Shown: positions 44,922 to 53,333, counted from the stretch's first letter. The stretch is 64,000 nucleotides of DNA from an uncultured Erythrobacter sp. (GCF_958304185.1 NZ_OY284436.1:238934-302933); one strand, 5' to 3'. The notes: generated by a model not told the origin, from the letters alone. Program-made: numbers and translations.

Positions 44922-45332
44922 TCAGCCAGCCGCCAGCCGCGCAGCGTGCTCCTTCACCAGCGCGATCATGTTCGGCACGCCTTGGGTCCGGTTGCTCGAT
45001 AGCTGGCTTTTGAGATCGAACGGGGCGAGCGCGCCCATCACGTCCATCTGCGCAACCTCGGCGGAGGGCCTGTCCTGCACGGCGGCGATCACCAGTGCGA
45101 CGATCCCCTTGGTGATCGCGGCATTGCTGTCAGCGACGAAATGCAGTTTTTGCTCCTCCTGCGAGGCGGGATAAACCCACACGGCAGCCGAACACCCGCG
45201 CACCAGCGTCGCATCAGTTTTGAGAGCATCAGGCATGGGTTCGAGCGCGCGGCCAAGCTCGATCAACAGGCCGTAACGCTCGTCGCCTTCGAGGAATTCA
45301 TATTCCTCGAGAATATCGGAAAGGGTGCGCAT
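44922..45332 (-). CDS. sufE: SufE family sulfur acceptor
   Basis: A 136-aa SufE-fold protein: LGRALEPMPDALKTDATLVRGCSAAVWV with the conserved Cys47 in GCSA, then LHFVADSNAAITKGIVALV and LSSNRTQGVPNMIALV. It accepts sulfur from the cysteine desulfurase SufS for iron-sulphur cluster assembly. The rest of the suf genes are not here. It lies downstream of the psp operon on the same strand, 55 bp after its last small gene. Confidence 0.94.
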   Translation of the reverse strand: MRTLSDILEEYEFLEGDERYGLLIELGRALEPMPDALKTDATLVRGCSAAVWVYPASQEEQKLHFVADSNAAITKGIVALVIAAVQDRPSAEVAQMDVMGALAPFDLKSQLSSNRTQGVPNMIALVKEHAARLAAG

Positions 45333-45387
45333 GGCGCTGCGTTACGCAGGGTGGCTGCGAAACGAAAGGGGGGAATTACCCCTAATG

Positions 45388-45564
45388 TCAGCCGCTCAGC
45401 CCGCCGGGCCGGGTGAGGGCATAGTAGATCACATAGAACCAGCTGAAGAAGCCGTGGACGATGGCCCAGATGATGGACTTGTTGACGCTCCAGCTGATCG
45501 CCACCGCAATCGCTGTGCCGAGCCCGATACCCGCTTGCGTCGCGGTGTTGCGGGCTGTGCTCAC
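45388..45564 (-). CDS. small membrane protein, end of psp operon
   Basis: 58 aa starting with GTG 45564, overlapping the upstream stop (GTGA). Two hydrophobic segments: AGIGLGTAIAVAISW and SIIWAIVHGFFSWFYVIYYAL, ending TRPGGLSG. The overlap and orientation make it a likely psp operon member. Function unknown. Confidence 0.65.
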   Translation of the reverse strand: MSTARNTATQAGIGLGTAIAVAISWSVNKSIIWAIVHGFFSWFYVIYYALTRPGGLSG

Positions 45565-45812
45565 AGTTCGACCCCGCTGGCGATGGCTTCCAGCTTACGG
45601 ATACGCTCCTTGAGATCGGCAAGTTCGATCCGGGCGGTGCCGATGCTGGAACCGTCGGCAGCCGCAGGGTGGTGGGCGCTGCGGTCCAGCTCCTGCCGCT
45701 TGAGGTCAAGCCAGCCCTGCCAGCCACGCAGCAGCGCGGCGGCGATGACGATGATCGCGATCAGGCCGGACGTGGCGCTGATCACAGAAGGGTCGAGAAG
45801 CGGAGTGATCAT
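45561..45812 (-). CDS. small membrane protein with coiled coil, psp operon
   Basis: 83 aa: one N-terminal membrane helix (ATSGLIAIIVIAAALLRGW), then a polar linker and a coiled-coil tail ARIELADLKERIRKLEAIASG that resembles the PspB coiled coil but lacks the ERIVTD...EIEALR ending of its neighbours. ATGA overlaps at both ends. A diverged member of the PspB-like series. Confidence 0.8.
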   Translation of the reverse strand: MITPLLDPSVISATSGLIAIIVIAAALLRGWQGWLDLKRQELDRSAHHPAAADGSSIGTARIELADLKERIRKLEAIASGVEL

Positions 45813-46120
45813 TTGCGCTGTTCCTCCTTCGCCTGCGGGAGTGCCCGCAGCGCTTCGATTTCGGCAGCGATCTGCGCCGTCACGCGCGCATCGCCGGTGT
45901 TGCTGTCGGTGACGATGCGTTCGAGCACCTTCACCCGTTCCTTGAGCTCGCTCACCTCGCGCCGTGCGGCTTCGATTTCGGCCTGGCTGCGGCCATCTTC
46001 GCGGGCCACGACCTTCTGGTTGCCGTCCTCATCGGTGATGATGCCGGCCCGGGCCCGGATCGATTCGACGATCCCCCAGATCACGATCGCGACCAGCGCG
46101 ACGATTGCCCAACTGCTCAT
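45809..46120 (-). CDS. PspB-like small membrane protein (paralogue 4)
   Basis: 103 aa: membrane helix MSSWAIVALVAIVIWGIVES, then EVSELKERVKVLERIVTD and, after a short insertion, AAEIEALRALP. The coiled coil matches the PspB tail pattern. ATGA overlaps with genes on both sides indicate one polycistronic message. Confidence 0.85.
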   Translation of the reverse strand: MSSWAIVALVAIVIWGIVESIRARAGIITDEDGNQKVVAREDGRSQAEIEAARREVSELKERVKVLERIVTDSNTGDARVTAQIAAEIEALRALPQAKEEQRK

Positions 46121-46434
46121 GGTGCGACATTCTCAGTCTGGCGCTGTGCAGGGGCCAGCGCGAGGGTATCGCGGCGCAGCGCCTCGATCTCGTCAGCCAG
46201 CAGGCTGCCGCGATCCGTGGCGATCCGTTCCAGCACGCGCAGACGGTCTTCGATCATCTGCTGGCGTTCAGCGATCTCGCGGATGCCGGGGCTGTGCGGG
46301 TCGGCAGGAGGCCGGACTTCATGGGCCAGGCGCTTGCCCTGCATCACTTTGTCGACGATGCCGTTCAGCGTCAGGCCCGTGATCAGGACGATCGCGACGA
46401 TGGTCATCGCTATCAGAACCATTTCGGCCATCAC
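46117..46434 (-). CDS. PspB-like small membrane protein (paralogue 3)
   Basis: 105 aa: membrane helix MVLIAMTIVAIVLITGLTLNG, a polar region, then MIEDRLRVLERIATDRG and LADEIEALRRDTL. Same tail design as its neighbours. ATGA overlaps both sides. Confidence 0.85.
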   Translation of the reverse strand: MMAEMVLIAMTIVAIVLITGLTLNGIVDKVMQGKRLAHEVRPPADPHSPGIREIAERQQMIEDRLRVLERIATDRGSLLADEIEALRRDTLALAPAQRQTENVAP

Positions 46435-46787
46435 GCTTTCCCCTTGTCCTTGAGACCGGACAAGGCGCGATCCCGCAGCGCGTCAATTTCCGCGCCGAGG
46501 TGGTAGCCGCCGTCGGTCACGATCCGCTCGACATTGATCAGCCGGTCCTTGATCGCGCCGAGTTCCGCGCGCAGTTCGGCGTTTTCCTGAGTCAGGAGCG
46601 TCACCCGTTGCGCGGTTTGCTTATCGGAACCGGGTTTGAGCGACTGGCCCCACATCCCTTCAAGCGGATAACCGTTCTTGATCTTCATGCGGGTGGTCTG
46701 GAACGAGGACAAAATGCCAGCCGCACCCAGAGTGAAGGCTCCGGCGATGATCCAGCCGAGGTATGGCAGAAAGTCAGCAGGTTCCAT
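46431..46787 (-). CDS. PspB-like small membrane protein (paralogue 2)
   Basis: 118 aa: membrane helix (LGWIIAGAFTLGAAGILSSF), basic linker, then a long coiled coil ending VERIVTDGGYHLGAEIDALR. Its ATG shares one base with the preceding TAA (TAATG). Confidence 0.85.
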   Translation of the reverse strand: MEPADFLPYLGWIIAGAFTLGAAGILSSFQTTRMKIKNGYPLEGMWGQSLKPGSDKQTAQRVTLLTQENAELRAELGAIKDRLINVERIVTDGGYHLGAEIDALRDRALSGLKDKGKA

Positions 46788-47095
46788 TACACGCGCTCCT
46801 TCTTTTCGAGGCCGAGCGGCACGCCCATGCCCTCATCCACCCGGCGCTGATCGCGCAGGGCTTCGATCTGAGTGGCGATGTCATAGCCGCGGTCGGTGAC
46901 GATGCGTTCGAGCACCTGCACCCGATCTTCGAGCCGCTGGATGTGGCTGGCATATTGCGCGGCCTTCTCGGCGGTCTGTTCGGCTGTGGAGCCGATCTGC
47001 ATTTCTGCCAGCTTCTGCTGATGCTTGGTCCAAAGCGCGATGATCGGGATCGTCAGCGCCAGGATCGGGATCATCAGGGCGAGATAACCTTCCAT
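46787..47095 (-). CDS. PspB-like small membrane protein (paralogue 1)
   Basis: 102 aa: membrane helix MEGYLALMIPILALTIPIIALW, then a coiled coil with HIQRLEDRVQVLERIVTD, continuing to QIEALRDQRR. Compare the E. coli PspB tail (RERIQALESILD, from memory). It follows pspC by 31 bp. Confidence 0.85.
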   Translation of the reverse strand: MEGYLALMIPILALTIPIIALWTKHQQKLAEMQIGSTAEQTAEKAAQYASHIQRLEDRVQVLERIVTDRGYDIATQIEALRDQRRVDEGMGVPLGLEKKERV

Positions 47096-47126
47096 ATTCT
47101 TCAGTCCCCCTTGCTTGTATTCGGGC

Positions 47127-47504
47127 TTAGCGCAGCCGCTCGATCTCGGCGGTCAGGCGCGGGTTGCTGCTGACATAGTGGGTTTCCACGGCGGCCAGAC
47201 GGCGGTCGACGTCGCGGAAGGCGGCGCGGATTTCGCGGGCGGTGCGCTTCGGGCTCTGGCGCACGGACTGCCAGTACTTCTGCTCGCTTTCGTCGCGGTA
47301 GAGATGCGGCGGCTTCTTGTTGAGGATGAAGCCAGCCACGAAATAGGCCAGGATCGACCAGCCGCCGGTGATGAACATCGAGAAGAACGCGGCCATGCGG
47401 ACCCAGAAGACGTTCACCCCGGTGTAGTCGGCGATGCCGGAGCACACGCCCATCAGCTTGGCATTGTGCTTGTCACGGTAGAGCGTGGTGCGGGGGCTGT
47501 TCAT
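47127..47504 (-). CDS. pspC: phage shock protein C
   Basis: 125 aa. The PspC domain is clear: LYRDKHNAKLMGVCSGIADYTGVNVFWVRMAAF and a membrane segment GGWSILAYFVAGFILN. The C-terminal extension ends VETHYVSSNPRLTAEIERLR, which echoes the tails of the downstream PspB-like proteins. With PspB it senses membrane stress and relieves PspA inhibition of PspF in enterobacteria. ATGA overlap with pspB. Confidence 0.95.
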   Translation of the reverse strand: MNSPRTTLYRDKHNAKLMGVCSGIADYTGVNVFWVRMAAFFSMFITGGWSILAYFVAGFILNKKPPHLYRDESEQKYWQSVRQSPKRTAREIRAAFRDVDRRLAAVETHYVSSNPRLTAEIERLR

Positions 47505-47812
47505 GCGCGGGTTCCCTTCTTCTCGGCCATCAGCGCTTCCAATTCGCGCAGTTGCTGGTTGTCTTGTTCGTGATCGGCGATCAGGCGGCGGGCGGGGGTG
47601 AAGCCGGGGTCGTCGCTGGCGACCAGACGTTCGACCGTGTCCATCCGTTCATCGAGCCGCTTGGCGAGGTTGTAGAGTTCCTCCAGCAACACTTCGTCAT
47701 CGACGGTGATTGTCGCGGCGGTCTTCCACTTGGTCATGTAGTGCAGAATGACCCAAGGCAGCCCGATGAAGAGCGTGGCGACGATCATCACCGCAATAAG
47801 TCCGTCTTCCAT
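47501..47812 (-). CDS. pspB: phage shock protein B
   Basis: 103 aa: membrane helix (LIAVMIVATLFIGLPWVILHYM), a cytoplasmic coiled coil LAKRLDERMDTVERLVASDDPGFTP matching PspB, and an extra polar tail. It lies 3 bp downstream of pspA and overlaps pspC by 4 bp. Confidence 0.93.
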   Translation of the reverse strand: MEDGLIAVMIVATLFIGLPWVILHYMTKWKTAATITVDDEVLLEELYNLAKRLDERMDTVERLVASDDPGFTPARRLIADHEQDNQQLRELEALMAEKKGTRA

Positions 47813-47815
47813 GGT

Positions 47816-48502
47816 CTATTCCCCCTTGCTGTCGTCAGACTTGCCGAGCGCTTTTTTCATCGCGGCGAGCTCATCGTCGATTGCGTCCGACCCGGCGAGC
47901 GCCGCGATCTCATCGGCGAGGCTCGGGGTCTTGTTCTCAGCGATCTGGAGCGCATCGGCGCGGCCTTCGGCGTAATCGACCCGGCGTTCCAGCTGGTCGA
48001 AACGGGCGAGCGCTTCATCCGTGCGTTCGGTGCTCATCAGCGTGCGCAGCTTGACGCGGTTCTCGGCGCTTTCGAGGCGCGCGGCGATCGCCGTCTGGCG
48101 GCTGCGGGCTTCACGCAGACGGTGCTGCAACTTGGCGATATCTTCCTCGTAGGCGCGCAGAGCGTCGTCGAGGACGGCGATTTCGCTCTTGAGCTGGTCG
48201 GCCATGTCGCCGGCCTTCTTCTTTTCGACCAGCGCCGCACGGGCGAGGTCTTCGCGGTCCTTGCTGAGCGCCAGCTGCGCTTTCTCGCCCCAGTCGGCCT
48301 GGAGCCGGTCGAGCTTCACGCAGTGGCGGTGCATTTCCTTCTGGTCGGCAATGGTGCGCGCCGCGCTGGCGCGGACTTCGACGAGGGTTTCTTCCATCTC
48401 GAGGATGATCATCCGGATCATCTTTGACGGATCATCAGCCTTGTCGAGCATATCGTTGAAGTTGGCGGCAATGATGTCGCGGGTACGGCTGAAAATGCCC
48501 AT
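47816..48502 (-). CDS. pspA: phage shock protein A
   Basis: 228 aa from ATG 48502 (MGIFSRTRDIIAANFNDMLDKADDPSKMI), the conserved PspA start, with GGAG 8 nt upstream. The rest is long coiled coil (EETLVEVRASAARTIADQKEM...RLREARSRQTAIAARL) plus a C-terminal region with EGRADAL. PspA is an ESCRT-III-like membrane-stabilising protein that also inhibits PspF. The frame stays open upstream for 96 codons to GTG 48790, encoding LDEEIEALRR, so an N-terminally extended form cannot be excluded. Confidence 0.95.
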   Translation of the reverse strand: MGIFSRTRDIIAANFNDMLDKADDPSKMIRMIILEMEETLVEVRASAARTIADQKEMHRHCVKLDRLQADWGEKAQLALSKDREDLARAALVEKKKAGDMADQLKSEIAVLDDALRAYEEDIAKLQHRLREARSRQTAIAARLESAENRVKLRTLMSTERTDEALARFDQLERRVDYAEGRADALQIAENKTPSLADEIAALAGSDAIDDELAAMKKALGKSDDSKGE

Positions 48503-48791
48503 GAAGGCTACTCCATCGAGAAACGAATTGACCCGGTCCAGGGGAGCGACTCGGTCGGTCTCCTGGTCGGCAGATGCCCGGCGAGATTGCGTCGGGGTGG
48601 GGCTGCGGCGCAAGGCTTCGATTTCCTCGTCGAGCCGCGACAGACGCGTGGCCGAAAGCAGGCGGGAGGGTTGGGCCGGAACATCGCTGTCGAAAGCAGC
48701 GCGAGTGGGCGTCGCGGTGCGGTCAGCATCGGCAGGGGGGACATCCTGCATGGGGCGTTCCGGCCCGAGGGGGTCAAAGGGGTCGCCCACC

Positions 48792-48989
48792 TTATGCGAT
48801 CTCGATCATCGCGCCGGATTCGGCAGCGGGGTGAGCGATCGGGGCGGCATGGGCGGCGCTGGGCTGAATCTGCGACGACAGCGCGATCATCATCACCATC
48901 GCGGCGATGCTGGCCATTGCTGCCTGACCGAGCTTCGTGTTCCAGAAGCTGTCCGAGGAACGGGCGTTTGCGGCGTTGCGGTCGATCAT
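48792..48989 (-). CDS. small membrane protein, first gene of psp operon
   Basis: 65 aa from ATG 48989, preceded by GGGAGG at ideal spacing and 43 bp downstream of the sigma-54 promoter. Polar start MIDRNAANARSSDSFWNTK, one membrane helix (AAMASIAAMVMMIALSS), then a His/Ala/Pro-rich tail. It leads the operon, so it should be the most strongly induced product. Function unknown. Confidence 0.75.
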   Translation of the reverse strand: MIDRNAANARSSDSFWNTKLGQAAMASIAAMVMMIALSSQIQPSAAHAAPIAHPAAESGAMIEIA

Positions 48990-49031
48990 AGTGAGCCTCC
49001 CAAGTGGTCTGCGTGGTGTTGCTCGGTATTT

Positions 49032-49047
49032 TGCAACCGCCGTGCCA
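49032..49047 (-). promoter_or_regulatory. sigma-54 promoter of the psp operon
   Basis: On the minus strand TGGCACGGCGGTTGCA: exact TGGCAC and TTGCA boxes with 5-bp spacer. It faces the psp genes and is divergent from pspF, as in E. coli. Confidence 0.93.
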
Positions 49048-49111
49048 AACCGCGGAAACGGCGGAATTGCGCGGTTTTTGATATGACGCAGTCTGGAGGC
49101 GTTGGTCTGTA

Positions 49112-49141
49112 TTGCCAAGCATTGGTGTTTTTCACTATAGT
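49112..49141 (+). promoter_or_regulatory. sigma-70-type promoter of pspF
   Basis: TTGCCA (49112-49117), 18-bp spacer, TATAGT (49136-49141). The start point would fall at about 49148, exactly the pspF GTG codon, implying a leaderless transcript. Confidence 0.6.
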
Positions 49142-49147
49142 TTGGAC

Positions 49148-50197
49148 GTGAAACTCGAAAGCCAGTTCATCGGTCAGTCAGGGGCCTTTCTCGACGCGGT
49201 CGAACGCGCCAGCCGTGCGGCTGCGATGAACCGTCCGGTGCTGGTGATCGGTGAGCGCGGTACGGGTAAAGAACTGATCGCCGAACGCCTTCACCGCCTG
49301 TCGAGCCGCTGGGATGAGCCGCTGGTGACGATGAACTGCGCCGCGCTCCCCGAAACGCTGATCGAGGCCGAGCTGTTCGGCCATGAAGCAGGCGCCTTTA
49401 CCGGTGCGACCAAGACCCGCGTCGGGCGGTTCGAGGAGGCGGATCGCGGGACGCTGTTCCTCGACGAACTCGGCACTCTGTCGATGGGCGCGCAGGAACG
49501 ATTGCTGCGCGCGGTCGAATATGGCGAGATTACGCGCATCGGTGCCTCGCGCCCGATCCGTGTGGATGTGCGGATCGTGGCGGCGACCAATGATGATCTG
49601 CCCGCGCTCGCAGCCAGCGGCGAGTTCCGCGCCGACCTGCTCGACCGGCTGAGCTTCGAAGTCATCACCTTGCCGCCCCTCAGAGTGCGTGAGGGCGATA
49701 TCGGCGTGCTGGCCGAATATTTCGGGCGGCGCATGGCGGCCGAACTGGACTGGGAGCGCTGGCCGGGGTTCGCGCCCCACGTGATGGATGCGCTAGAGGA
49801 TCATCCTTGGCCGGGCAATGTCCGCGAATTGCGCAACGTGGTCGAACGCGCGGTCTATCGCTGGGCCGGGCCCGACATGCCGATCGCGCACGTCCAGTTT
49901 GACCCCTTCGACAGCCCGTGGCGCCCGCGTCCGCCCGAGCATCGGCGCAGCCATACGCAAACGGCGGCGGCCCCGGCGTCAGCGGGTGGTGGGGCTCACA
50001 CACTGGCTGCGAGCGGCGGTTTTGACAGCATCGAAGACCTGCGCGCTGCGGTCGATTCCCATGAACGCGCGATTCTCTCCCATGCGCTTGGCAAGCATCG
50101 CTGGAACCAGCGCCAAACCGCGCGCGCGCTCGGCCTGACCTATGACCAGTTGCGCCATTGCATCCGCAAGCACGCACTGATGGAGGGCGAGGACTGA
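49148..50197 (+). CDS. pspF: phage shock operon transcriptional activator PspF (sigma-54 dependent)
   Basis: 349 aa from GTG 49148; an upstream in-frame ATG at 49112 lies in the promoter's -35 box. AAA+ domain with Walker A GERGTGKE (35-42), the sigma-54 loop GAFTGA (82-87), and FLDELGTLSMGAQERLLRAVEYGEI. The C-terminal Fis-type HTH is HRWNQRQTARALGLTYDQLRH. No N-terminal receiver domain, as expected for PspF. It should activate the divergent psp promoter and be held inactive by PspA. Confidence 0.95.
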   Translation: MKLESQFIGQSGAFLDAVERASRAAAMNRPVLVIGERGTGKELIAERLHRLSSRWDEPLVTMNCAALPETLIEAELFGHEAGAFTGATKTRVGRFEEADRGTLFLDELGTLSMGAQERLLRAVEYGEITRIGASRPIRVDVRIVAATNDDLPALAASGEFRADLLDRLSFEVITLPPLRVREGDIGVLAEYFGRRMAAELDWERWPGFAPHVMDALEDHPWPGNVRELRNVVERAVYRWAGPDMPIAHVQFDPFDSPWRPRPPEHRRSHTQTAAAPASAGGGAHTLAASGGFDSIEDLRAAVDSHERAILSHALGKHRWNQRQTARALGLTYDQLRHCIRKHALMEGED

Positions 50198-50384
50198 ACT
50201 GCCGATCCGATCGCAGATTCCGGTCGCCGCGTGGTTCGCCCTTGCCAAATCGGGCTTACGCGATTAGTTGCACCGCCAATCCCGGCATTGTCGAGACAAG
50301 GTTTGGATGTTGGCGCCTTCGGGGGCCGGCCCCAAACTCCATTTCCGCAATGCCGACTCGCACGCAATTCCTTTGGGAGCATGA

Positions 50385-50948
50385 ATGGCCGATATCGCGC
50401 GCCTGACCCAGTTGATCGAACCCGAGGCGAGCGCCCTGGGTTTCGAACTGGTGCGCGTCGCGATGCTGCCGTCCGAAGCTGGTGATGGCGGGATGGCCTT
50501 GCAGATCATGGCCGAAGACCCTGCCACCGGGCAGCTTGTGATCGACCAGTGCGCCGCGCTGTCGCGCCGGGTCTCAGACGTGATCGATGCGGCTGAAGAA
50601 GCGGGCGAGGAACTGATCGAAGGGGCCTACCACCTCGAAGTCAGTTCGCCCGGGATCGACCGTCCGCTCACCCGCGAAAAAGACTATGCGAATTGGGCTA
50701 GCCACGAAGTGCGGATCGTCATGGACAAGAGCTATGACGGCCAACGCGTCAACAAAGGCGTGCTCGGCGGGCTTGAGGATGGTATGATCCTCGTTGCGGA
50801 AGTGAAGGCGGGCGATGTGCGTCTGCCGCTTGATCAGGTTCACACGGCCAAGCTCGTCCTCACCGACGCTCTTATCGCCGCCACTCGCCCGCTGGATACC
50901 AGTGGGGCTGACGAACTCATCGAAGATACAGAGAAGGCAGACGACTGA
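50385..50948 (+). CDS. rimP: ribosome maturation factor RimP
   Basis: A 187-aa RimP: LTQLIEPEASALGFELVRVAM, VIDQCAALSRRVSDVID, YHLEVSSPGIDRPLTREKDY. Needed for 30S subunit maturation. Shine-Dalgarno GGGAG precedes the ATG. It heads the rimP-nusA-ylxR-infB operon; its stop shares a base with the nusA ATG (TGATG). The 187-bp upstream leader holds nothing else I can name. Confidence 0.97.
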   Translation: MADIARLTQLIEPEASALGFELVRVAMLPSEAGDGGMALQIMAEDPATGQLVIDQCAALSRRVSDVIDAAEEAGEELIEGAYHLEVSSPGIDRPLTREKDYANWASHEVRIVMDKSYDGQRVNKGVLGGLEDGMILVAEVKAGDVRLPLDQVHTAKLVLTDALIAATRPLDTSGADELIEDTEKADD

Positions 50949-52573
50949 TGAGTGCCATTTCCGCCAACAAGGCTGAACTGCTTGCGATTGCCAATGCGGT
51001 CGCTTCGGAAAAGATGATCGACAAGTCCATCGTCATTGAGGCGATGGAAGAAGCGATCCAGAAATCCGCGCGCAACCGCTATGGCGCGGAGAACGATATT
51101 CGTGCCAAGCTCGATCCTCTGACCGGCGATCTGACGCTGTGGCGCGTGGTCGAGGTCGTCGAAGAGGTTGAAGACTACTTCAAGCAGGTTGATATCAAGC
51201 AGGGCGAAAAGCTCCAGCCCGGTGCCAAGGTCGGCGACTTCATCGTCGATCCGCTGCCTCCGGTTGATCTCGGCCGCATCGACGCGCAGTCGGCCAAGCA
51301 GGTGATCTTCCAGAAGGTCCGCGATGCTGAACGTGAACGTCAGTTTGAAGAGTTCAAGGACCGCCAGGGCGAAGTCATCACCGGCGTGATCAAGTCGGTC
51401 GAATTCGGCCACGTGATCGTCAACCTCGGCCGCGCCGAAGGCGTGATTCGCCGCGATCAGCAGATCCCGCGCGAAGCCGCCCGTACCGGCGAGCGCGTGC
51501 GTGCGCTCATCACCAAGGTGGAACGCAACAACCGCGGTCCGCAGATCTTCCTCAGCCGCGCGCACCCCGACTTCATGAAGAAGCTGTTCGCGCAGGAAGT
51601 GCCCGAAATCTACGACAACATCATCGAGATCAAGGCCGCCGCCCGTGACCCGGGTAGCCGCGCCAAGATCGGTGTGATCAGCCGCGATTCCAGCATTGAC
51701 CCGGTCGGCGCCTGCGTCGGCATGAAGGGCAGCCGCGTGCAGGCTGTCGTGCAGGAATTGCAGGGCGAAAAGATCGACATCATCCCCTGGTCGGAAGACA
51801 CTGCGACCTTTGTGGTCAACGCGCTCCAGCCCGCCACCGTCAGCCGCGTGGTGCTCGACGAAGATGATGGCCGCATCGAAGTGGTGGTGCCGGACGATCA
51901 GCTGTCGCTGGCGATCGGTCGCCGCGGTCAGAACGTGCGTCTGGCGAGCCAGCTGACCGGCCACCAGATCGACATCCTGACCGAGGAAGAAGCCTCGGAA
52001 AAGCGTTCAAAGGAATTTGCCGAGCGTTCGAAGATGTTCGAAGAAGAGCTCGATGTCGACGAAACCCTGTCGCAGCTGTTGGTGGCCGAAGGCTTCGCCG
52101 AGCTCGAAGAAGTCGCCTATGTCGAGATCGCCGAACTCGCCAGCATCGAAGGCTTCGACGATGAACTCGCCGAGGAACTTCAGAGCCGTGCTCTCGAAGC
52201 GCTCGAGCGGCAGGAAGGTGCGCACCGCGAAGTGCGCCGCGGGCTGGGCGTTGAAGATGCGCTGGCTGAAATTCCGCACCTCACCGAAGCGATGCTGGTC
52301 ACGCTCGGCAAGGCGGGGATCAAGACGCTCGACGATCTCGCCGATCTCGCCACTGACGAGTTGATCGCCAAGAAGCGGGAAGCGCCGCGCCGCCGGAACA
52401 ACACCGATGGCCCGCCGACCCGGCGTCCGCAGCGTGAAACCGACAAGGGCGGTGTGCTGGGCGAATATGGCCTCTCGGAAGAGCAGGGCAACGAAATCAT
52501 CATGGCCGCGCGTGCGCACTGGTTCGAAGATGAACCAACCGAGGAGGCCGCCCATGCGGACTCCACCCAATGA
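50948..52573 (+). CDS. nusA: transcription termination/antitermination factor NusA
   Basis: 541 aa: N-terminal RNA-polymerase-binding domain, S1 domain (GEVITGVIKSVEFGHVIVNLGRAEGVI), KH domains (VGACVGMKGSRVQAVVQELQGEKIDII and LSLAIGRRGQNVRLASQLTG) and two C-terminal helical repeats (LVAEGFAELEEVAYV..., LTEAMLVTLGKAGIKTLDDLADLA). Standard order for alphaproteobacteria. Confidence 0.98.
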   Translation: MSAISANKAELLAIANAVASEKMIDKSIVIEAMEEAIQKSARNRYGAENDIRAKLDPLTGDLTLWRVVEVVEEVEDYFKQVDIKQGEKLQPGAKVGDFIVDPLPPVDLGRIDAQSAKQVIFQKVRDAERERQFEEFKDRQGEVITGVIKSVEFGHVIVNLGRAEGVIRRDQQIPREAARTGERVRALITKVERNNRGPQIFLSRAHPDFMKKLFAQEVPEIYDNIIEIKAAARDPGSRAKIGVISRDSSIDPVGACVGMKGSRVQAVVQELQGEKIDIIPWSEDTATFVVNALQPATVSRVVLDEDDGRIEVVVPDDQLSLAIGRRGQNVRLASQLTGHQIDILTEEEASEKRSKEFAERSKMFEEELDVDETLSQLLVAEGFAELEEVAYVEIAELASIEGFDDELAEELQSRALEALERQEGAHREVRRGLGVEDALAEIPHLTEAMLVTLGKAGIKTLDDLADLATDELIAKKREAPRRRNNTDGPPTRRPQRETDKGGVLGEYGLSEEQGNEIIMAARAHWFEDEPTEEAAHADSTQ

Positions 52574-53333
52574 GCGCCTGACGTCCGACATCGCTGAGCC
52601 GGCGCTTCCCGACACGACGGGGAGCGAGCGGCGCTGTATTCTCACCGGGGACACCTCGGCGCGGGATGACCTGCTGCGTCTGGCGATTTCGCCCGACGGG
52701 ATGGTGCTCCCCGATGCCGGGGCCAAGGCGCCGGGGCGTGGTGCGTGGATCGGGGTGAACCGCGCCGCGCTTGAAACCGCGCTGGCAGAGGGCCATCTCA
52801 AAAAGGCGCTGATGCGCGCGTTCAAGGGTGCGCCGCTCACTATTCCTGACGATTTGCCCGCAAAGGTTGAAGCCGCGCTGGTGCGCCAACTGTGCGACCG
52901 GCTGGGACTAGAACTTCGCAGCGGCAACATCGTGATGGGATCGGCCCGGATCGAGGAACAGGCGCGTAGCGGACGGATTGCCGTTCTGCTGCACGCCGCC
53001 GACAGCAGCGAGGACGGGCGGCGCAAGCTCGATCAGGCGTGGCGGGTCGGCACCGATGCCGAAGGCTCCGGCCTGCGCGGGCAGACCTTGCCTCTGGACC
53101 GCACCGCGCTGTCTGTGGCATTGGGCCGCGACAACGTAGTCCACCTGGGCGTCGCCGGCCATCCTGGCGACATGCGCGCCGCAACCCGCGTGCTACAGGC
53201 GGTTTCCCGGCTGGTGCAATACGTCGAGGATGATCGGGCGAACGCGACGAACGAAACGGGCCGGGACACTTCCGGCCACGCTGACCTGCCTCACGGCGGG
53301 ACGGCGAACATTGATGAATACGTGAAGGACTAA
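52554..53333 (+). CDS. ylxR: YlxR (DUF448)/YlxQ-like RNA-binding protein
   Basis: 259 aa from ATG 52554, preceded by GAGGAGG and overlapping the nusA end by 20 bp. Residues 24-100 form the YlxR domain (ERRCILTGD..., PGRGAWIGVNRAALETAL with GRGAW at 61-65). Residues about 120-220 look like an L7Ae/YlxQ-type RNA-binding domain (LRSGNIVMGSARIEEQARSGRIAVLLHAADSS). A YlxR-YlxQ fusion at this place is usual in alphaproteobacteria. Confidence 0.92.
   Translation: MRTPPNERLTSDIAEPALPDTTGSERRCILTGDTSARDDLLRLAISPDGMVLPDAGAKAPGRGAWIGVNRAALETALAEGHLKKALMRAFKGAPLTIPDDLPAKVEAALVRQLCDRLGLELRSGNIVMGSARIEEQARSGRIAVLLHAADSSEDGRRKLDQAWRVGTDAEGSGLRGQTLPLDRTALSVALGRDNVVHLGVAGHPGDMRAATRVLQAVSRLVQYVEDDRANATNETGRDTSGHADLPHGGTANIDEYVKD

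Noticed and set aside
48189-49151. 320-aa plus-strand reading frame
   Set aside because: Opposite pspA and the psp promoter; Ser/Arg-rich shadow translation.
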